Positions 1 through 10,929 of a stretch of DNA of 64,000 bases are shown piece by piece. A program made the position numbers and the translations under genes. Under the pieces are notes generated by a model. It was not told the DNA's origin, made no database searches, and saw only the letters and a list, made by a program, of their open reading frames with translations. Origin of the DNA: Dryococelus australis (lineage: Eukaryota; Arthropoda; Insecta; Phasmatodea; Phasmatidae); NCBI GenBank assembly GCA_029891345.1, contig CM057005.1, positions 64,569,260 to 64,633,259 of the forward strand, read 5' to 3'. The first letter of the stretch is position 1. Every line of letters starts with the position of its first letter.

Positions 1-178
1 ACTTTTTAAGGCCCTTCCAAATTTTTATTTTAAGCCACTTTTTATGTTTAAGCCACTTTTTAATATCAGTATTGTCGTGTAGCTAATAAATACGGCGTAT
101 ATTTTCACCACTTATTATTAGTGGTTAATGGCTGTTGCGAGGGCCTTAAAAAGTGCTCACTTTATCATTAACTGTCTA
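1..178. repeat. Family A MITE, truncated by the window edge
   Basis: The window opens inside a short inverted-repeat element. Its inner left end (ACTTTTTAAGGCCCTT) is mirrored at 140-177 by AGGGCCTTAAAAAGTGCTCACTTT followed by a decayed terminus. Better copies of the same family lie at 18415, 21263, 29825, 44652 and 53761. The outermost bases have drifted from the family consensus GAACAGCC, so the right edge is approximate. Confidence 0.7.
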
Positions 179-639
179 AACTAGCACATAAGAGCTTGTA
201 TACTGGCTAGTGCCATATAGGGACGATCCTATGTTTCGCCATCTTTCTTGTACAAGTAGAATGTAAACAAAAGATATATTTTGTTGATTCTGTTAATAAG
301 CAGATATGTTAATGTTTTTAATATGATAAAATGTTTAATAGTCCCACTATCGTAAATAATTCTGTGTATGAATTTTAAAAATAGAGATTTGTTTTTTTAT
401 CCCTGTGGGTGATTTTTAATTTTCTACATTTGTATATATTTAGTGCTTGAAATATGTCTGATTGGACTACATATTTTTATTATTTTTTATGGCACAACCC
501 CAAAAACTGCTTCTAAATCATACATAGTTGACATCAATCATCCACTTTCTTGCTCACCAGCTAGTGTTGTGTGTATGGATCACACAATTCCGTGCATACT
601 AGCTAGTAGGCACTTTAGTGTTCAATTGTTTGATCACCT
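179..639. other. AT-rich stretch, nothing recognised
   Basis: No open frame with coding character, no clear repeat boundary and no RNA gene were seen. The 87-codon frame starting at 443 has no recognisable domain and is probably chance. Confidence 0.5.
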
Positions 640-1560
640 TAGTAGTATGATTTGGTTCCTTGAAAGACAAGGGATTCGGATTCGGGGGAGCTGCCATCTT
701 GTATGACCTTGATCTTTGACCCGAGACCTTGACACCGAGAACTTTTGACCCTAAAACCAGTAAAATACCTTAGAAATTCCAAATTTTTTTTTTTTTATTC
801 TTTAAAAATTCCGAAAAAAACTTATTAAAAATTGTTAAGAATTTACTTTAAAAATTCTTAAAGGGATCTACAGAAACGACCTTCCCCCCCCCCCCCCGAA
901 ATGCTGGCACGGATTAGCGACCCAGATGACCAGGAGGCAGGGATCAGTACCTATGACATTTGACCATGAAAATGCAAAAAATTTTAAAAATGAAAAATTT
1001 ATTATTAAAAAATTTGATTTAAAAATCATTTTAAAAAATTAACAAAATCGTTTAAAAATTTAATTTTATAAAATTTTATTTTAAAATTTTTTAATTTAAA
1101 AGACTTTAACCCCGGCAGCCATTTTCCCTTTTTTCCCCTCGGAATTTCCCTTTTTACCTAGAAAAAATTCCCTTAAAAAATTGATAGTGAATTTAATTAA
1201 AAAACTTGCATTTTCTGTGGTCTCCCCCCACACCACCATAAGTCACTTTCGTTCCATCCTCAGCAGACGACTGACTCCCTCGCCTCCACCCCCTCACCTA
1301 TACTCATTCTGCCATCTTGTTTTTTTCGTTCGCCATTGGCTACTGAGGCAGCCACCTTTGTTTATATGTTACTGGATGCAGTAAGATTTGTTTTTCGTTA
1401 GTTATTTGTTTATACATTACTGGAAGCACCCATATTGGTAGGCATGACCCATCCGCCATATTGGATGTAGACAACCTTTACCTTGGCCCCCTGACCCTGA
1501 ATGACCTTGAAAACAAAAGCTCGAGAATAAATTCGTAAAAGTAAGCATGCTGGAAACCAA
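640..1560. repeat. Low-complexity repeat with GCCATCTTG / TGACCTTGA motifs
   Basis: Motifs such as GCCATCTTGTATGACCTTGA, TTTGACCC and GCCATATTGGATG recur, separated by A/T runs of the AAAATTTT kind and a C run near 884-898. The same vocabulary recurs at 5797-5919, 39715-39935 and about 56338. This suggests a dispersed repeat family, but I could not find its ends. Confidence 0.45.
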
Positions 1561-1959
1561 GCGAGCTGTCGGCTCTTATATTATAGGCATAAAAAGACTT
1601 GAACATTTCCACCCTATTTAAAACAGATGTTTCCAATCAGCAGTATACCTACAAGCATAATGCGAGACTTAGATGACATGCATAATTTCTTAAATATATA
1701 GTTTGTATTTAAAATTTAAAGTTATTTAATTTAAAAAAAATATGTTTTATTTAATTATATAACTGTATATATAGCACAATACTTTTTAATAAAATATATT
1801 TCTTTACCTTTTTTTAATTTTTATTTATATTCCGACAAAGTAGGAAAACGTGAAATAAAATTTTATTTACACGCATTTTTTTTATTCAATTAAATTATTA
1901 CGATAGCTAACACTCTCAAAAATTACAATATTCTTTCATATGTCTAATAAACTGTCGCT
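1561..1959. other. AT-rich stretch, nothing recognised
   Basis: Very AT-rich sequence with no supported feature. Confidence 0.5.
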
Positions 1960-2420
1960 ACGGCTGCTCTGCTTACCGCACCTGTCACACAAATATGACA
2001 TGCAACAGAGATTTTTGTACAATTAGAGCGCTCATGTCGCCGAGCATTGCTGCTGTGCGTGAAAGTATTTTCACAGAAGCCAAAATGATAATGTTGGCAT
2101 GGTTCAGCACATGCGGTTGACTATACTGATGCTACTGGAACAGAGGCCGATGGTCCAGTTGGCTATGCAAATGGAGCTACCGTAGGTAGCCTGCTCATAG
2201 AAATCGTTGGCACTGTCGACGTCATACCTGAAGACATCGATGACTAAACTGCTGTAGGTGATCCACCCGAAGAAGTCGGTGGTGCGGTCAGCACCATGGC
2301 TGAAGAAGTCGATGCTACTGCACTGGTGGAAGTAGATGCTGCTGGTGATGTAGCCATCGCATCTGAAGAAATCGGTGGTGTGAAACCATTGGTGAGCGAT
2401 ATCCACTCAACTTTAACGTA
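1960..2420 (+). pseudogene. Possible zinc-finger/acidic-linker relic
   Basis: Reading the plus strand with one frame change gives a finger-like string (CVKVFSQKP, then DNVGMVQHM) around 2055-2115. An acidic, Ala/Val-rich stretch follows from about 2110 to 2420, with recurring GAAGAAGTCGGTGG-type units (SEEIGG, AEEVDA). It is interrupted by an in-frame TAA near 2245. The style resembles the finger-plus-linker modules at 57.3-58.3 kb, so this may be a stray piece of the same kind of element. No intact CxxC...H..H/C unit survives, and a chance low-complexity frame is a real alternative. Confidence 0.3.
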
Positions 2421-3429
2421 ATGAGCCATGGATGTCCTGGTTTATAAGCTAGCCAAGACGATCCACCTTTCACGACAGCCGCTGTTAAACTGTACCTCTC
2501 AGTTGACCTCCTTTCTGCTTGTATAAGAGTATGCAAGCCCTATGACGTCATATCGACTTTGAACCAATCATATTACACCATCAATATATTGTGCAGATAC
2601 CGACCAGCCAATCACCATGTTACCACATGATTGCAGCTGACCAATCACATGCGACTATTGAGACATCACACACAGGCAGGTAGGAAGGCTTTAGATATTA
2701 GTTCCTTGATCACATTACCATGCAGTTATATCTTCAACAGTTTCTTCCAGACAAGTTCTTCTCTAACCTATAAATCATGGTCATGCTTAAAGTAGACAAC
2801 GACTCCTGTTGTCGGACCGACCCCCTCACAAGTCTGACCACGTGACCCCATATCAAGCTGGAGACATGCTATTTCAGTAATATCACATTGATATTTATTT
2901 TCTAGGGAAAACTATTTGTAAATATATATGCATTTCATGGTAGATGTCAGATTTAAAAATTCTAGGCTGGGAAAAACGATATAAATAAATATTTATAAAA
3001 ACAGATTGAAAGTATAAGGCTTTTCGAACAAGTTTGTTTTCACATAAATATTAAATGTTTGAAAAATAAAGTTCAACTTTATTATTGCTTAAATCAAATA
3101 ATGGTGTTCTAAGTTTAACTAGTGTAAGTGGAAAGATGCATGGTACTGATTACTTAAAAAATATTAGTGAGTTAGAAAAAATGTCTTATAGTTGTGTTGG
3201 TATAAAAATTAATAATTTATAAATTTAAAGTTTGCTAGAAATGGGAAAAAGTTTGCTGGAAAACAGTTTATAATTTAATTGAATTTATTGTGTGTTAGAC
3301 ATTTGGAACGTATTTCTTAGTGGTGAGGAAAATAGTTTCATCGGCAGAACTTGTGGATTTTTTTTTTATTTTGCTGGGAATACACCAGGCTCTTGCATCT
3401 CGAAAAATAGGAGGAAGCTTCAATGTTCC
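2421..3429. other. Intergenic stretch with three CCAAT boxes
   Basis: Between about 2560 and 2650 three CCAATCA-type motifs occur in the same orientation about 40 bases apart. The rest is AT-rich and unremarkable, and no transcript start or coding frame follows that I can support. Confidence 0.35.
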
Positions 3430-4020
3430 AGCGAAAATAGCAGTTTGTAGTGAGAAGGGGAGAGGGGCAGGCAGCTAGCCCAGGTCAGTTCAAAATCCGC
3501 TGCTGCTCTCTAGGTAAAGCTTCGTGTTGGTCTTGAACCAACCGTCCGTTCCTTGCCGAGGCAGTGCTCTGTGGTGAAGGGAGAGGGACCGGGGCTGCAT
3601 GGACTGGGCATTTCTCCGGAAACGCGTTCTTAGTTAGTGTAAGGGGTTGGGGGCTGTGTAACCTTGAACCAATAGTGGGGGTTTTGCAGCGCCCTCCATG
3701 GCCAGGGCAGTCATCCGAAAAACGATTTCTGACCTTGAGGAGGACAGGTTTTGCGAAGTGCGGCGTAGGAAGGGGGAGTTCTTGGCTGGTATAGGAGGCA
3801 GGGGTATTTGCCACTAAGCAGGTTTTTGCAGTGTTGGATCGATGGTAGGGGTAAGTCCTCCGGAAACGAACTCTTTGATGGAGGGGAGGGGGACATCATT
3901 GAAGACGTGCTCAGGGGTGTTGTTCTGTGACCTTGGAAAAGAACTCTCTTTTCGCACAGTCATCTTCTGGACAAAGAGGGGGGTGAGGAGCGACGTGAAG
4001 AGTTTTGGCTGTTCGCCACC
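3430..4020. repeat. Purine-rich degenerate tandem quasi-repeats
   Basis: The plus strand is strongly G/A-biased. Phrases such as TCCGGAAACG (about 3615 and 3858), CATCCGAAAAACGATTTCTG (about 3712), GACCTTGA and CTTGAACCAA recur roughly every 100-130 bases. This looks like an eroded minisatellite or internally repeated element. Open frames on both strands here are by-products of the bias. Confidence 0.4.
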
Positions 4021-4449
4021 ATGTTAGTTTCACGAGAACCTTCACCCTGCATAGACGTGCCACCGGCTGTCGACTTCCCCGGGCGGCTGCCGGGGTACTG
4101 TGCCACAACCAAGGGGTAGGTGGCTAACATACATCGTGACGCGACAGTGAACATCACAGGTCACGCGGTGGTCAGTGGGTTTCGGAGTGTGTTAACCGCA
4201 TTTCTCGTTTTAATATAGAATTTTTTAATGTATCGGGAATAAAATAATTTTCGTGTAAACCCCGTTTCTGTGTTCGGTCTACGAAACTTGGTACTATTTT
4301 AAACTGTCGTTTCGCTAAATAGTGCCGTGAATTTCACAGACCTAACGGGAAAAAATTTGTAGTATGTCCGTTGTTTTAAATAGTTCACTTTTATGAAGTA
4401 GTGTTATTTTTATACGCTCACATAGTTGTAGGACGAATACAGTCTCTTT
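4021..4449. other. AT-rich stretch, nothing recognised
   Basis: No supported feature. Confidence 0.4.
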
Positions 4450-4960
4450 AAATTTCAATTTGGCCGCTCTCTACGTATGTATAACAGCTTATAAGCAGGC
4501 GCACGTCATATGGTGCAGTCATGCATTGACTGACCTCCGAGGCAGGTGGGTGTGTTTTGGGAGAGCTCCTTGTGCGATTTCATTGTGTGTTTTTTAATTC
4601 GTTGTTAAGTCAAATAGTCTAATTTATATATTAGTACGTGCATCGTAAACATTATTTTTATCCATTTGTCATGTAAATCGTATTCACATCTATTACCGAG
4701 TACCTATAACCTTAGTCGCTTGTCAGTCATCGACCGCACTCCACGTATATATATCAGCTTATAAGCAGGTGCACGTCTTACACTGACGACATTCCTTCAC
4801 CAGCCTCCGAGAGCCGACAGACGTGTTTCGGTAGAGGTGCGATTTCATTACGCATGTTAATAAATTAATTTCTTTTAACATATAGATAACATTTCTAAAG
4901 TTCCTCACCAGTCTCACAGGCAGACGGACGTGCATCATGTAAGGTATGTGCGAGAGACGT
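4450..4960. repeat. Imperfect tandem duplication containing a TATA-like motif
   Basis: The segment near 4465 (ACGTATGTATAACAGCTTAT then AAGCAGGCGCACGTC) is repeated near 4740 (ACGTATATATATCAGCTTAT then AAGCAGGTGCACGTC). In both copies it is followed by CCTCCGAG and a GCGATTTCATT block. A weaker third echo (CACCAGTCTCACAGGCAGAC) lies near 4907. CTTATAAGC with sequence downstream resembles a core promoter and would fit a duplicated LTR or promoter repeat, but no LTR ends were found. Confidence 0.4.
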
Positions 4961-5796
4961 CAAGTAATGTTACGTATATCTTGTTATTGTGTTCATTAGC
5001 CGTTTAATTTATAGGGACATTTTTTTTTGCTTCGTTAATTAATTATACACTGCACACTCACGTAATTGTGATAGTCACATTGTTGTGTTCGTTCGTTATA
5101 CGTCTCACGTGTAAATTATATTTCTAATGTATAGCTCGGGGTAGTAAAATCATGTAATTGATTTTCATTGCTTCATAATTTCATTCTGAAGACTCGTGTA
5201 ATTGCTCTTGCTTCTTTATGAGACCATTTAGTTATAATCCTCTCTCGTATTATTTATTCATAGGTAGAAATCGTTTAAACACTCGTAATTTCTCTAATGT
5301 TTAGTTGCATTCGGAAAGAGTCGTCGTCTACTTAATCGTTTGTCTTTACTAACATGTAAATCGCATCTTTTAAAATCGTCTATCTACCAACACTGTCTAC
5401 CAGACACAAAATTTACACTTTATATATATATATTATACACACACACACACACACACCCGTCCCCAACACGCCACACCTACGCGAGTGCCAGAGCTCCAAG
5501 GGTGAGGACATACCACAGCTGCTCCTCACAAAAGGAAAGACCCTTAGTATACTTTTGCACCAACAAAAAACTTGTTAATATTAAAAATTAACCCTTTCAA
5601 TACATTTAACACTTTCATTAAATTTAACCCTTTCAGTAAAATTTAACGATTTCAATTTTTGATCGAATTAAGATCGGATTAAGGATTAACTCTTTCGATT
5701 AAATCAATCATCCATCAATTAATCCCAGGTGATGTGAAACGCCCCCGCCCCTACTACTGATGGGGTCCAGAGATTTTCATGCTGTCACATTCTGAA
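4961..5796. other. AT-rich stretch with CA microsatellite and TTTAACCCTTTCA quasi-repeats
   Basis: A short (CA)n run lies near 5438-5455. From about 5585 to 5700 the phrase TTTAACCCTTTCAATAAA recurs in decayed form with a period of roughly 18 bases. No coding evidence. Confidence 0.45.
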
Positions 5797-5919
5797 CCCC
5801 GGCGGCCATCTTAGAAGCCAGTAACCTTTGACCATTGACATGTTACCTTCGACCCCAAAAAGCCAGAAAATAAATGTCGAAGGTCAATTGTTACTGGCTT
5901 CCAAGATGGCCACCGGGGG
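5797..5919. repeat. Foldback (hairpin) repeat
   Basis: CCCCGGCGGCCATCTTAGAA at the left is complementary, with few mismatches, to the segment ending CCAAGATGGCCACCGGGG at the right. The arms are about 40 bases and also share GCCAGTAAC and TTGAC. The loop is short. This is a small MITE-like or foldback unit related to the GCCATCTTG repeats elsewhere in the window. Confidence 0.65.
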
Positions 5920-6040
5920 ATCTGAATTACAGAACATGGACAGCTCCGATCCCCGATCCCCCATTTCTTTGGCCCAGACTTTATTTCCTACTACTTATGC
6001 ACTCCTCAAAGTGGTCTCTGGTAAGACATGCTGCGAAAAA

Positions 6041-6675
6041 TGCTTTGTTGAATCAAATTAAGTTTGTTTGGCACAACCAAATTAGTTGTTTGTATAAGGA
6101 CAATGAAAGATTTTTGTTGAAACCAAATTATTTCGTTCTTGTTTGGTTGTGTCAAACAAAGATTCGATTAGAGCGACTAAAGATTAGTTTGGCTCTACGT
6201 ACGTTAAATAGTTTTGTTTAATATAGAAATAAAATTGTAACTGGAGCAAGCGTCGAACCTAGATCAGCTGCGCCTGAAAGCCACGCCTTAGCAACCTGTA
6301 AAGTTATCGCCAATGAATTTCGAATATATTTAAATATATACATGCCAAATACTGAACAACGTTCGCAGATAAATATTTCAAGTTTTACAGCTTTACTGTT
6401 TGTTTCCTGTTGAACCTGTTTTATTAAAATGTTTGCTAGTGCGTTTATTGGTGCTTCACAACAGTATAAACATTGGCAATATCCCAATTGTTACTAAAAT
6501 AAAAACAAACTCTCGATCTGTATTTTCTAACGATGGCAATCAAATAAGTGGCCAAACAAATACTTACAGTTGATTCGACCAAATATTTTCTTTGCAGTTT
6601 AATTTCTTTCGCCCAACACAGAGGTTATGTTAATCCAAGTGTATATTTTTATGGATGAACAAAATAAATTTTGTT
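6041..6675 (-). repeat. Family D dispersed repeat, copy 1
   Basis: Its reverse complement aligns along its whole length with 33485-34115. Shared blocks include AACCTCTGTGTTGG, TCGAATCAACTG, AAACAGTAAAGCTGTAAAA and TTTGATTCAACAAAG. The short reading frames inside it are not convincing. The element class is unknown. The ends are set by where the two copies stop matching, so they are approximate. Confidence 0.6.
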
Positions 6676-6809
6676 GCTTCCGAGTTTTGTGTACTCGACA
6701 AAAATTTTTTGGGGCAACTAAATATAATTTTTGGCCCTACAAAGACAAATAATTTGCTGGGTGATCTCTCAGTGCAGTAGATCTTTAATGTGCATGTGAT
6801 AATTCATAT

Positions 6810-7698
6810 TGTTATGCGCGGACTCCCATACACGGGCTTCGTGTTATCTGGTTATTCCTGGTCCGGCACTGTAGGCGGTAGCTCACTCCCCCAAGGCAGA
6901 CCCGCTAACTGCTTTGTCGCCTGGACGCCGGGGTAATGATTGACAGCCTACCTGACTGCCGTCACAGCCCTCCCCCCCCCCTCCTTGACCGTGGAGGAGG
7001 AGTCGACGACTTTAGGGGATGGGCATGAATTTTCTGGCAAGCCTTTGGTCTGTGCAACGTCGCATTTGGAAAAGATTATGGACCACAGCGCAAACGACAC
7101 TATAAATACCCTCGGCAGCCGGAGAGGAGTCAGTCTTTGCGGTAGCCATCTGGCTGAAGTGCGGTTATCAGGTAAATATATGTGCAGCGAGGGACATCGG
7201 CGGAAATGACGGACGACAGCGAAGATTGCGATACGACGGTGGACGAAGTGTGTGTGGAGTGAACAGACGGGAGGGCGTGATTCCCAAAGAGTGTATGGCT
7301 ACTGTGCATGAGGGAACTCTGTTATCTTTAGAACATTTCGGACTGGTGAAATGTGGACTGAACTAATGCGGGACTGTATGAACATACGATACGAACTTTG
7401 TTGTAATTTTGGAACTTTCAAATATGGACATGTCATTTATATAATAATTTAGTACGTTTTGATACATTGTTTATTGGGACTGAGTTTAGTTATTTTGATT
7501 GCATTAATTTCTTTGAGCTCATCGCAATTTGTATTGATTGAATTAATTGTAAATAACAAGTGATAGTAATTCGTTGTGAGCGAGGTTATTGTAATTAAGT
7601 TAGAAAATTTTTATAAACTGCTTTATTTAATTAAGAACTCCATCCCTTAAAGAATCTGGTTGAGCCTAAAAGACTTTGAGGAATGAGAAATTGTAACA
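6810..7698 (+). mobile_element. Solo LTR, Gypsy-like
   Basis: The element begins TGTTATGC and ends TTGTAACA, giving perfect 5-base terminal inverted repeats (TGTTA/TAACA). It is flanked by the 4-bp direct repeat ATAT (6806-6809 and 7699-7702), the duplication size typical of Ty3/Gypsy integrases. Inside, TATAAATA (7101-7108) lies 30 bases before an initiator-like TCAGTCT. No internal gag-pol region or second LTR is present, so recombination between LTRs probably removed them. The 89-codon frame from 6940 lies in the LTR and is not considered a gene. Confidence 0.75.
7101..7108 (+). promoter_or_regulatory. TATA box of the solo LTR
   Basis: TATAAATA is placed about 30 bases before a TCAGTCT initiator-like site at 7130, the spacing expected of an RNA polymerase II core promoter driving the former retrotransposon. 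Confidence 0.6.
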
Positions 7699-7702
7699 AT
7701 AT

Positions 7703-8366
7703 TTCAGGACAAACTCTCGGTATTTTTCCATTCATGTATTCACTGCACTAAACTGCCTTTCTTCTTCTGCGATTATAATAGAGGGAAGTTACATATTCCA
7801 TCTCTACATCAGTATACGATTCAGAACGTACCAACTGCATCTACACTGATTATGGATACTGCACGTACGTCCATGTAAAGTAGACCTAAATTGCTCTGCG
7901 GTGAAAGGCTATACGTGACGCATATTCTATCCCTGAAGCTATGTCCCAATTCGTTTAGATTTTTTTTATACCACTTTATAAGTTTTGGTCGAATCACCCA
8001 GACATTTCAACTGTCTAGCGTGCCATGAAATAAGTGTATACTATTATTTTGGTCCAATATTTGAAGTCCACGAAGTGCATAAAAATGAGTAATTATCCCC
8101 GAAAGTTGTTAATAAGGCCGTTTCAAATTTAAAATTAACAAAAAACAACTATGACGTGAAACTGTTATTTAACAGAAATTGTGACGGGGAAAAAAACCTA
8201 TTTCAAGAATATCTCAGCAACTTGCCTTGTGAAATAATAATTATAAAACCTTGCATGCGTGTCTTTTTTAAAATTTCAAAAAGCCTAAACTAACATGGCT
8301 GCATTTTGGTATTCAACAGGCCTATTTGGTAATTTGTCAGCTTCGAAGCAAATCACAAAATACTTA
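7703..8366. other. AT-rich stretch, nothing recognised
   Basis: No supported feature. Confidence 0.4.
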
Positions 8367-8827
8367 ACACTCCAAAAAAAATTGTAATTTTTACTGAGAA
8401 ATACTTTGTAATTTTACAAATGCTTGTAATAGTACAAAGATTTTTCTTATAAAACTACTCGTTTGTAAAACTACAAGGCCCGTGTTTGTAATGGACCTTA
8501 GAAAATGTTTGTACTATACTGAGCCGTATGCACAAGCTTCAGCAAAATGGTGGACACTCACCAACGTAAAACCATATAAAGCTGTTTGTGCAAAAACTAT
8601 AGGTGATGTAAAGTGTAGCTGCGTGCAGAAAGAAATGTATTGCAAGTTCTAATTACGTAAAACACTTAAAACAACTCAAATAATCATAATAAAACGACAA
8701 TTTCAATAAAACGTGACAGTGTTATTCATTATTTGTTAGTGTTGCCTAGCTGCGCAGAACTCTTAAATCGGCTCTTAAAACCCCGTTGTTAAGAGCCGTC
8801 TCCAAATCTCTTAACTAAACACACACG

Positions 8828-8889
<62 letters not shown>

Positions 8890-9083
8890 CAGAAGAAAAA
8901 TAGTAATTTTGTGTACACTTCTTAATAATGTCTTTTGTAATACAAGGCTGTCATTTGTAATATTACAAAGAAATGTTTTGCAGATTTTACAAGAAAACTC
9001 TTTGTAGTTTTACAAAGGAGTTTCTTGACAACTGGGTTTCCAAGGAATTGTCTTGTAAAAGTACAAAAAAAAATTTAGAGTGT
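8367..9083. mobile_element. Inverted-repeat element with TTTGTA/TACAAA motif arrays
   Basis: The left end ACACTCCAAAAAAAATTGTA is mirrored by the right end, whose reverse complement starts ACACTCTAAATTTTTTTTTG. Both subterminal regions carry many short palindromic motifs of the form TTTGTAnnnnTACAAA (8405-8490 and 8935-9070). The centre holds a (TA)n run. No transposase frame is present, so this is a non-autonomous DNA transposon. I could not identify a clean target-site duplication, so the superfamily is open. Confidence 0.65.
8830..8887. repeat. (TA)n microsatellite
   Basis: An uninterrupted alternating TA run of nearly 60 bases in the middle of the inverted-repeat element. Length may vary between individuals or assemblies. 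Confidence 0.95.
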
Positions 9084-10878
9084 GGATTTATTGGCAAACA
9101 TGGTTCACGTTACCATTTTGTTAACAAAAGGTTACGCTTGGAAAGCAGTCTCAGTGTGCGCCCGTCCCGGAGGGGGGGGGGGGGGGGGGGGGGAGGTAGT
9201 TAACAAGATTTCGTTTTTATTAATCGCGAGTGTCCTCCCCCCAGTTCTCCTACGTTGTTTACTTTGTTTTCCAAGAAAACGATCGTTAATGCGCTTATCA
9301 ATCTTTTTTAAGAGTGCTCTAAACACGGCTCCCGCACAATATAAGTGGTTGTCATGACTCTTTACCCTAATTGGCTGGAAACTGTGCCAGCACTTTTTTT
9401 CCCCCGACGATAGACTGTGAAACACCACGGCAGCAAACATCTCCATTTTAAGAGCACAGAAATATACATTTAAGTGACGTAACTTTCTTTTCAACGAAGT
9501 AATTAAATTTATCTAATTATAGCCCGTTTATATTTCACAAATACCTTCAGACGTAGTTGCCAAATTTTTCCCCCGCGTTACATAATAATTATGAAACGGC
9601 AAGAATCTGTTAGGAATTTAAAAAGGACTCCGCAAAAATTACGTCATAATTACTAGACACAAGTTTAGAATTTAAATTTGTTCTGCAGTGCGATGTATAC
9701 TGCCAGAGGGGTACAGTTGTAGTTTCGATACAAATGAAACACTCTTGAAACCAGTAATTCAACATGGCCTGTAATAACGAGCATTGAGACGATACATGGC
9801 AGGACAGCGTGACTCATAATTAATTGCTATTGTCAGTGGCGGATTGTCTCTAATATTATTGATTGCCAGAGGGGGCCACCTACAAGTAAGTCTTAGCGTG
9901 TATTTATACTGAAAGATATATTAAATTTTAAACCATGCGTAAGGGTATGGAAAAGGTGCAAATATAATGGTTTTGATAAACAAAATGTACATTTGTTATA
10001 CAAAATATAACACAAGTCGTTACAAATTATTTTCTAGTTCGTCTTTTTTGATTTAAAAAATAGTGTATATTTTTTTAATAGTTTGCTTTAACTGAATGCT
10101 TCACACTTCAACAGGCAGCTTATAAGCAAATTTAGTGCAATTCGGTATATTTAGAGCAAAGTCGTTTCTAATTCAATAGACGATTGTGCAATTCGGTCAG
10201 TATTGTTTCTGCATCAAATTACTTTTACAATTCATTGCGCATTCGGAATAGTAAAGATCCGAGCCTGTAATAGTTACATATGCGTCGGCCACTTATCTTA
10301 ATTATAAAATAGCATCGGAAAATTATTTTACGTTTTTTATTAAACTAGTAATACAACTCATATTAAAGATTAATTTAATTATACTGGATTTTTTTTTTAA
10401 TTTTAAGCTAGTAAATGTTGTTCATATATTTTGATGTTTTAAACTTGTCGTCTACTGTTTAAAGCCACAGTCTGTCCATACATCAAAGCAGAGCGCAGAA
10501 CTTCAGTCGTAATCTAGACCTGCAGAACACGTTTGGAAAAAGAGCCATAACATACAATGGGAAAATACTACTACATTTACTATAGAAACACACCCGAATA
10601 AAAGGAAAATAAAATGCTCAGTATTTATCGTAAGCAATGAAAAAGTATTCAGTCAACAGAGCATCTAATTAAATAACTCGTGGAAAACTAATTAAAAAGG
10701 AAACAAAATGAATATGGAACAACCACCGCACGAGGAAAATAGCCTATAAGAACCACTATTAACTGCGCGGTCAATCATGACAGTGCTTGACTGTCACTGA
10801 CTGTGCAAGAAGGGGTCTAAACAGTAATATGGGCGACCTTGGTAACATGGCGGTCCTCTGATCGCCGTGGTTCAACAT
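9084..10878. other. Intergenic stretch with a 22-base G homopolymer
   Basis: A G run occupies 9172-9193. Reading frames through it (poly-Gly or poly-Pro) are artefacts. The remainder is AT-rich without recognisable features. Confidence 0.5.
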
Positions 10879-10929
10879 GTTAGGGCGCGATCAGTACTCG
10901 GATGGGTGGCCGTCCAGGGAACACCACGT
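10879..10929 (+). repeat. 5S rRNA-like fragment
   Basis: The segment containing AGGGCGCGATCAGTACTCGG, then ATGGGTGGCCGTCCAGGGAA and CACCACGT, follows the 3' half of animal 5S rRNA, including the internal control region. The 5' half is not recognisable, so this is a 5S pseudogene scrap or the head or body of a 5S-derived SINE, not a working 5S gene. Confidence 0.5.

Noticed and set aside
5340..5591. 83-codon frame
   Set aside because: Covers TA and CA microsatellite sequence; no domain.
8973..9494. Frames with poly-Gly or poly-Pro on both strands
   Set aside because: Created by the 22-base G run.
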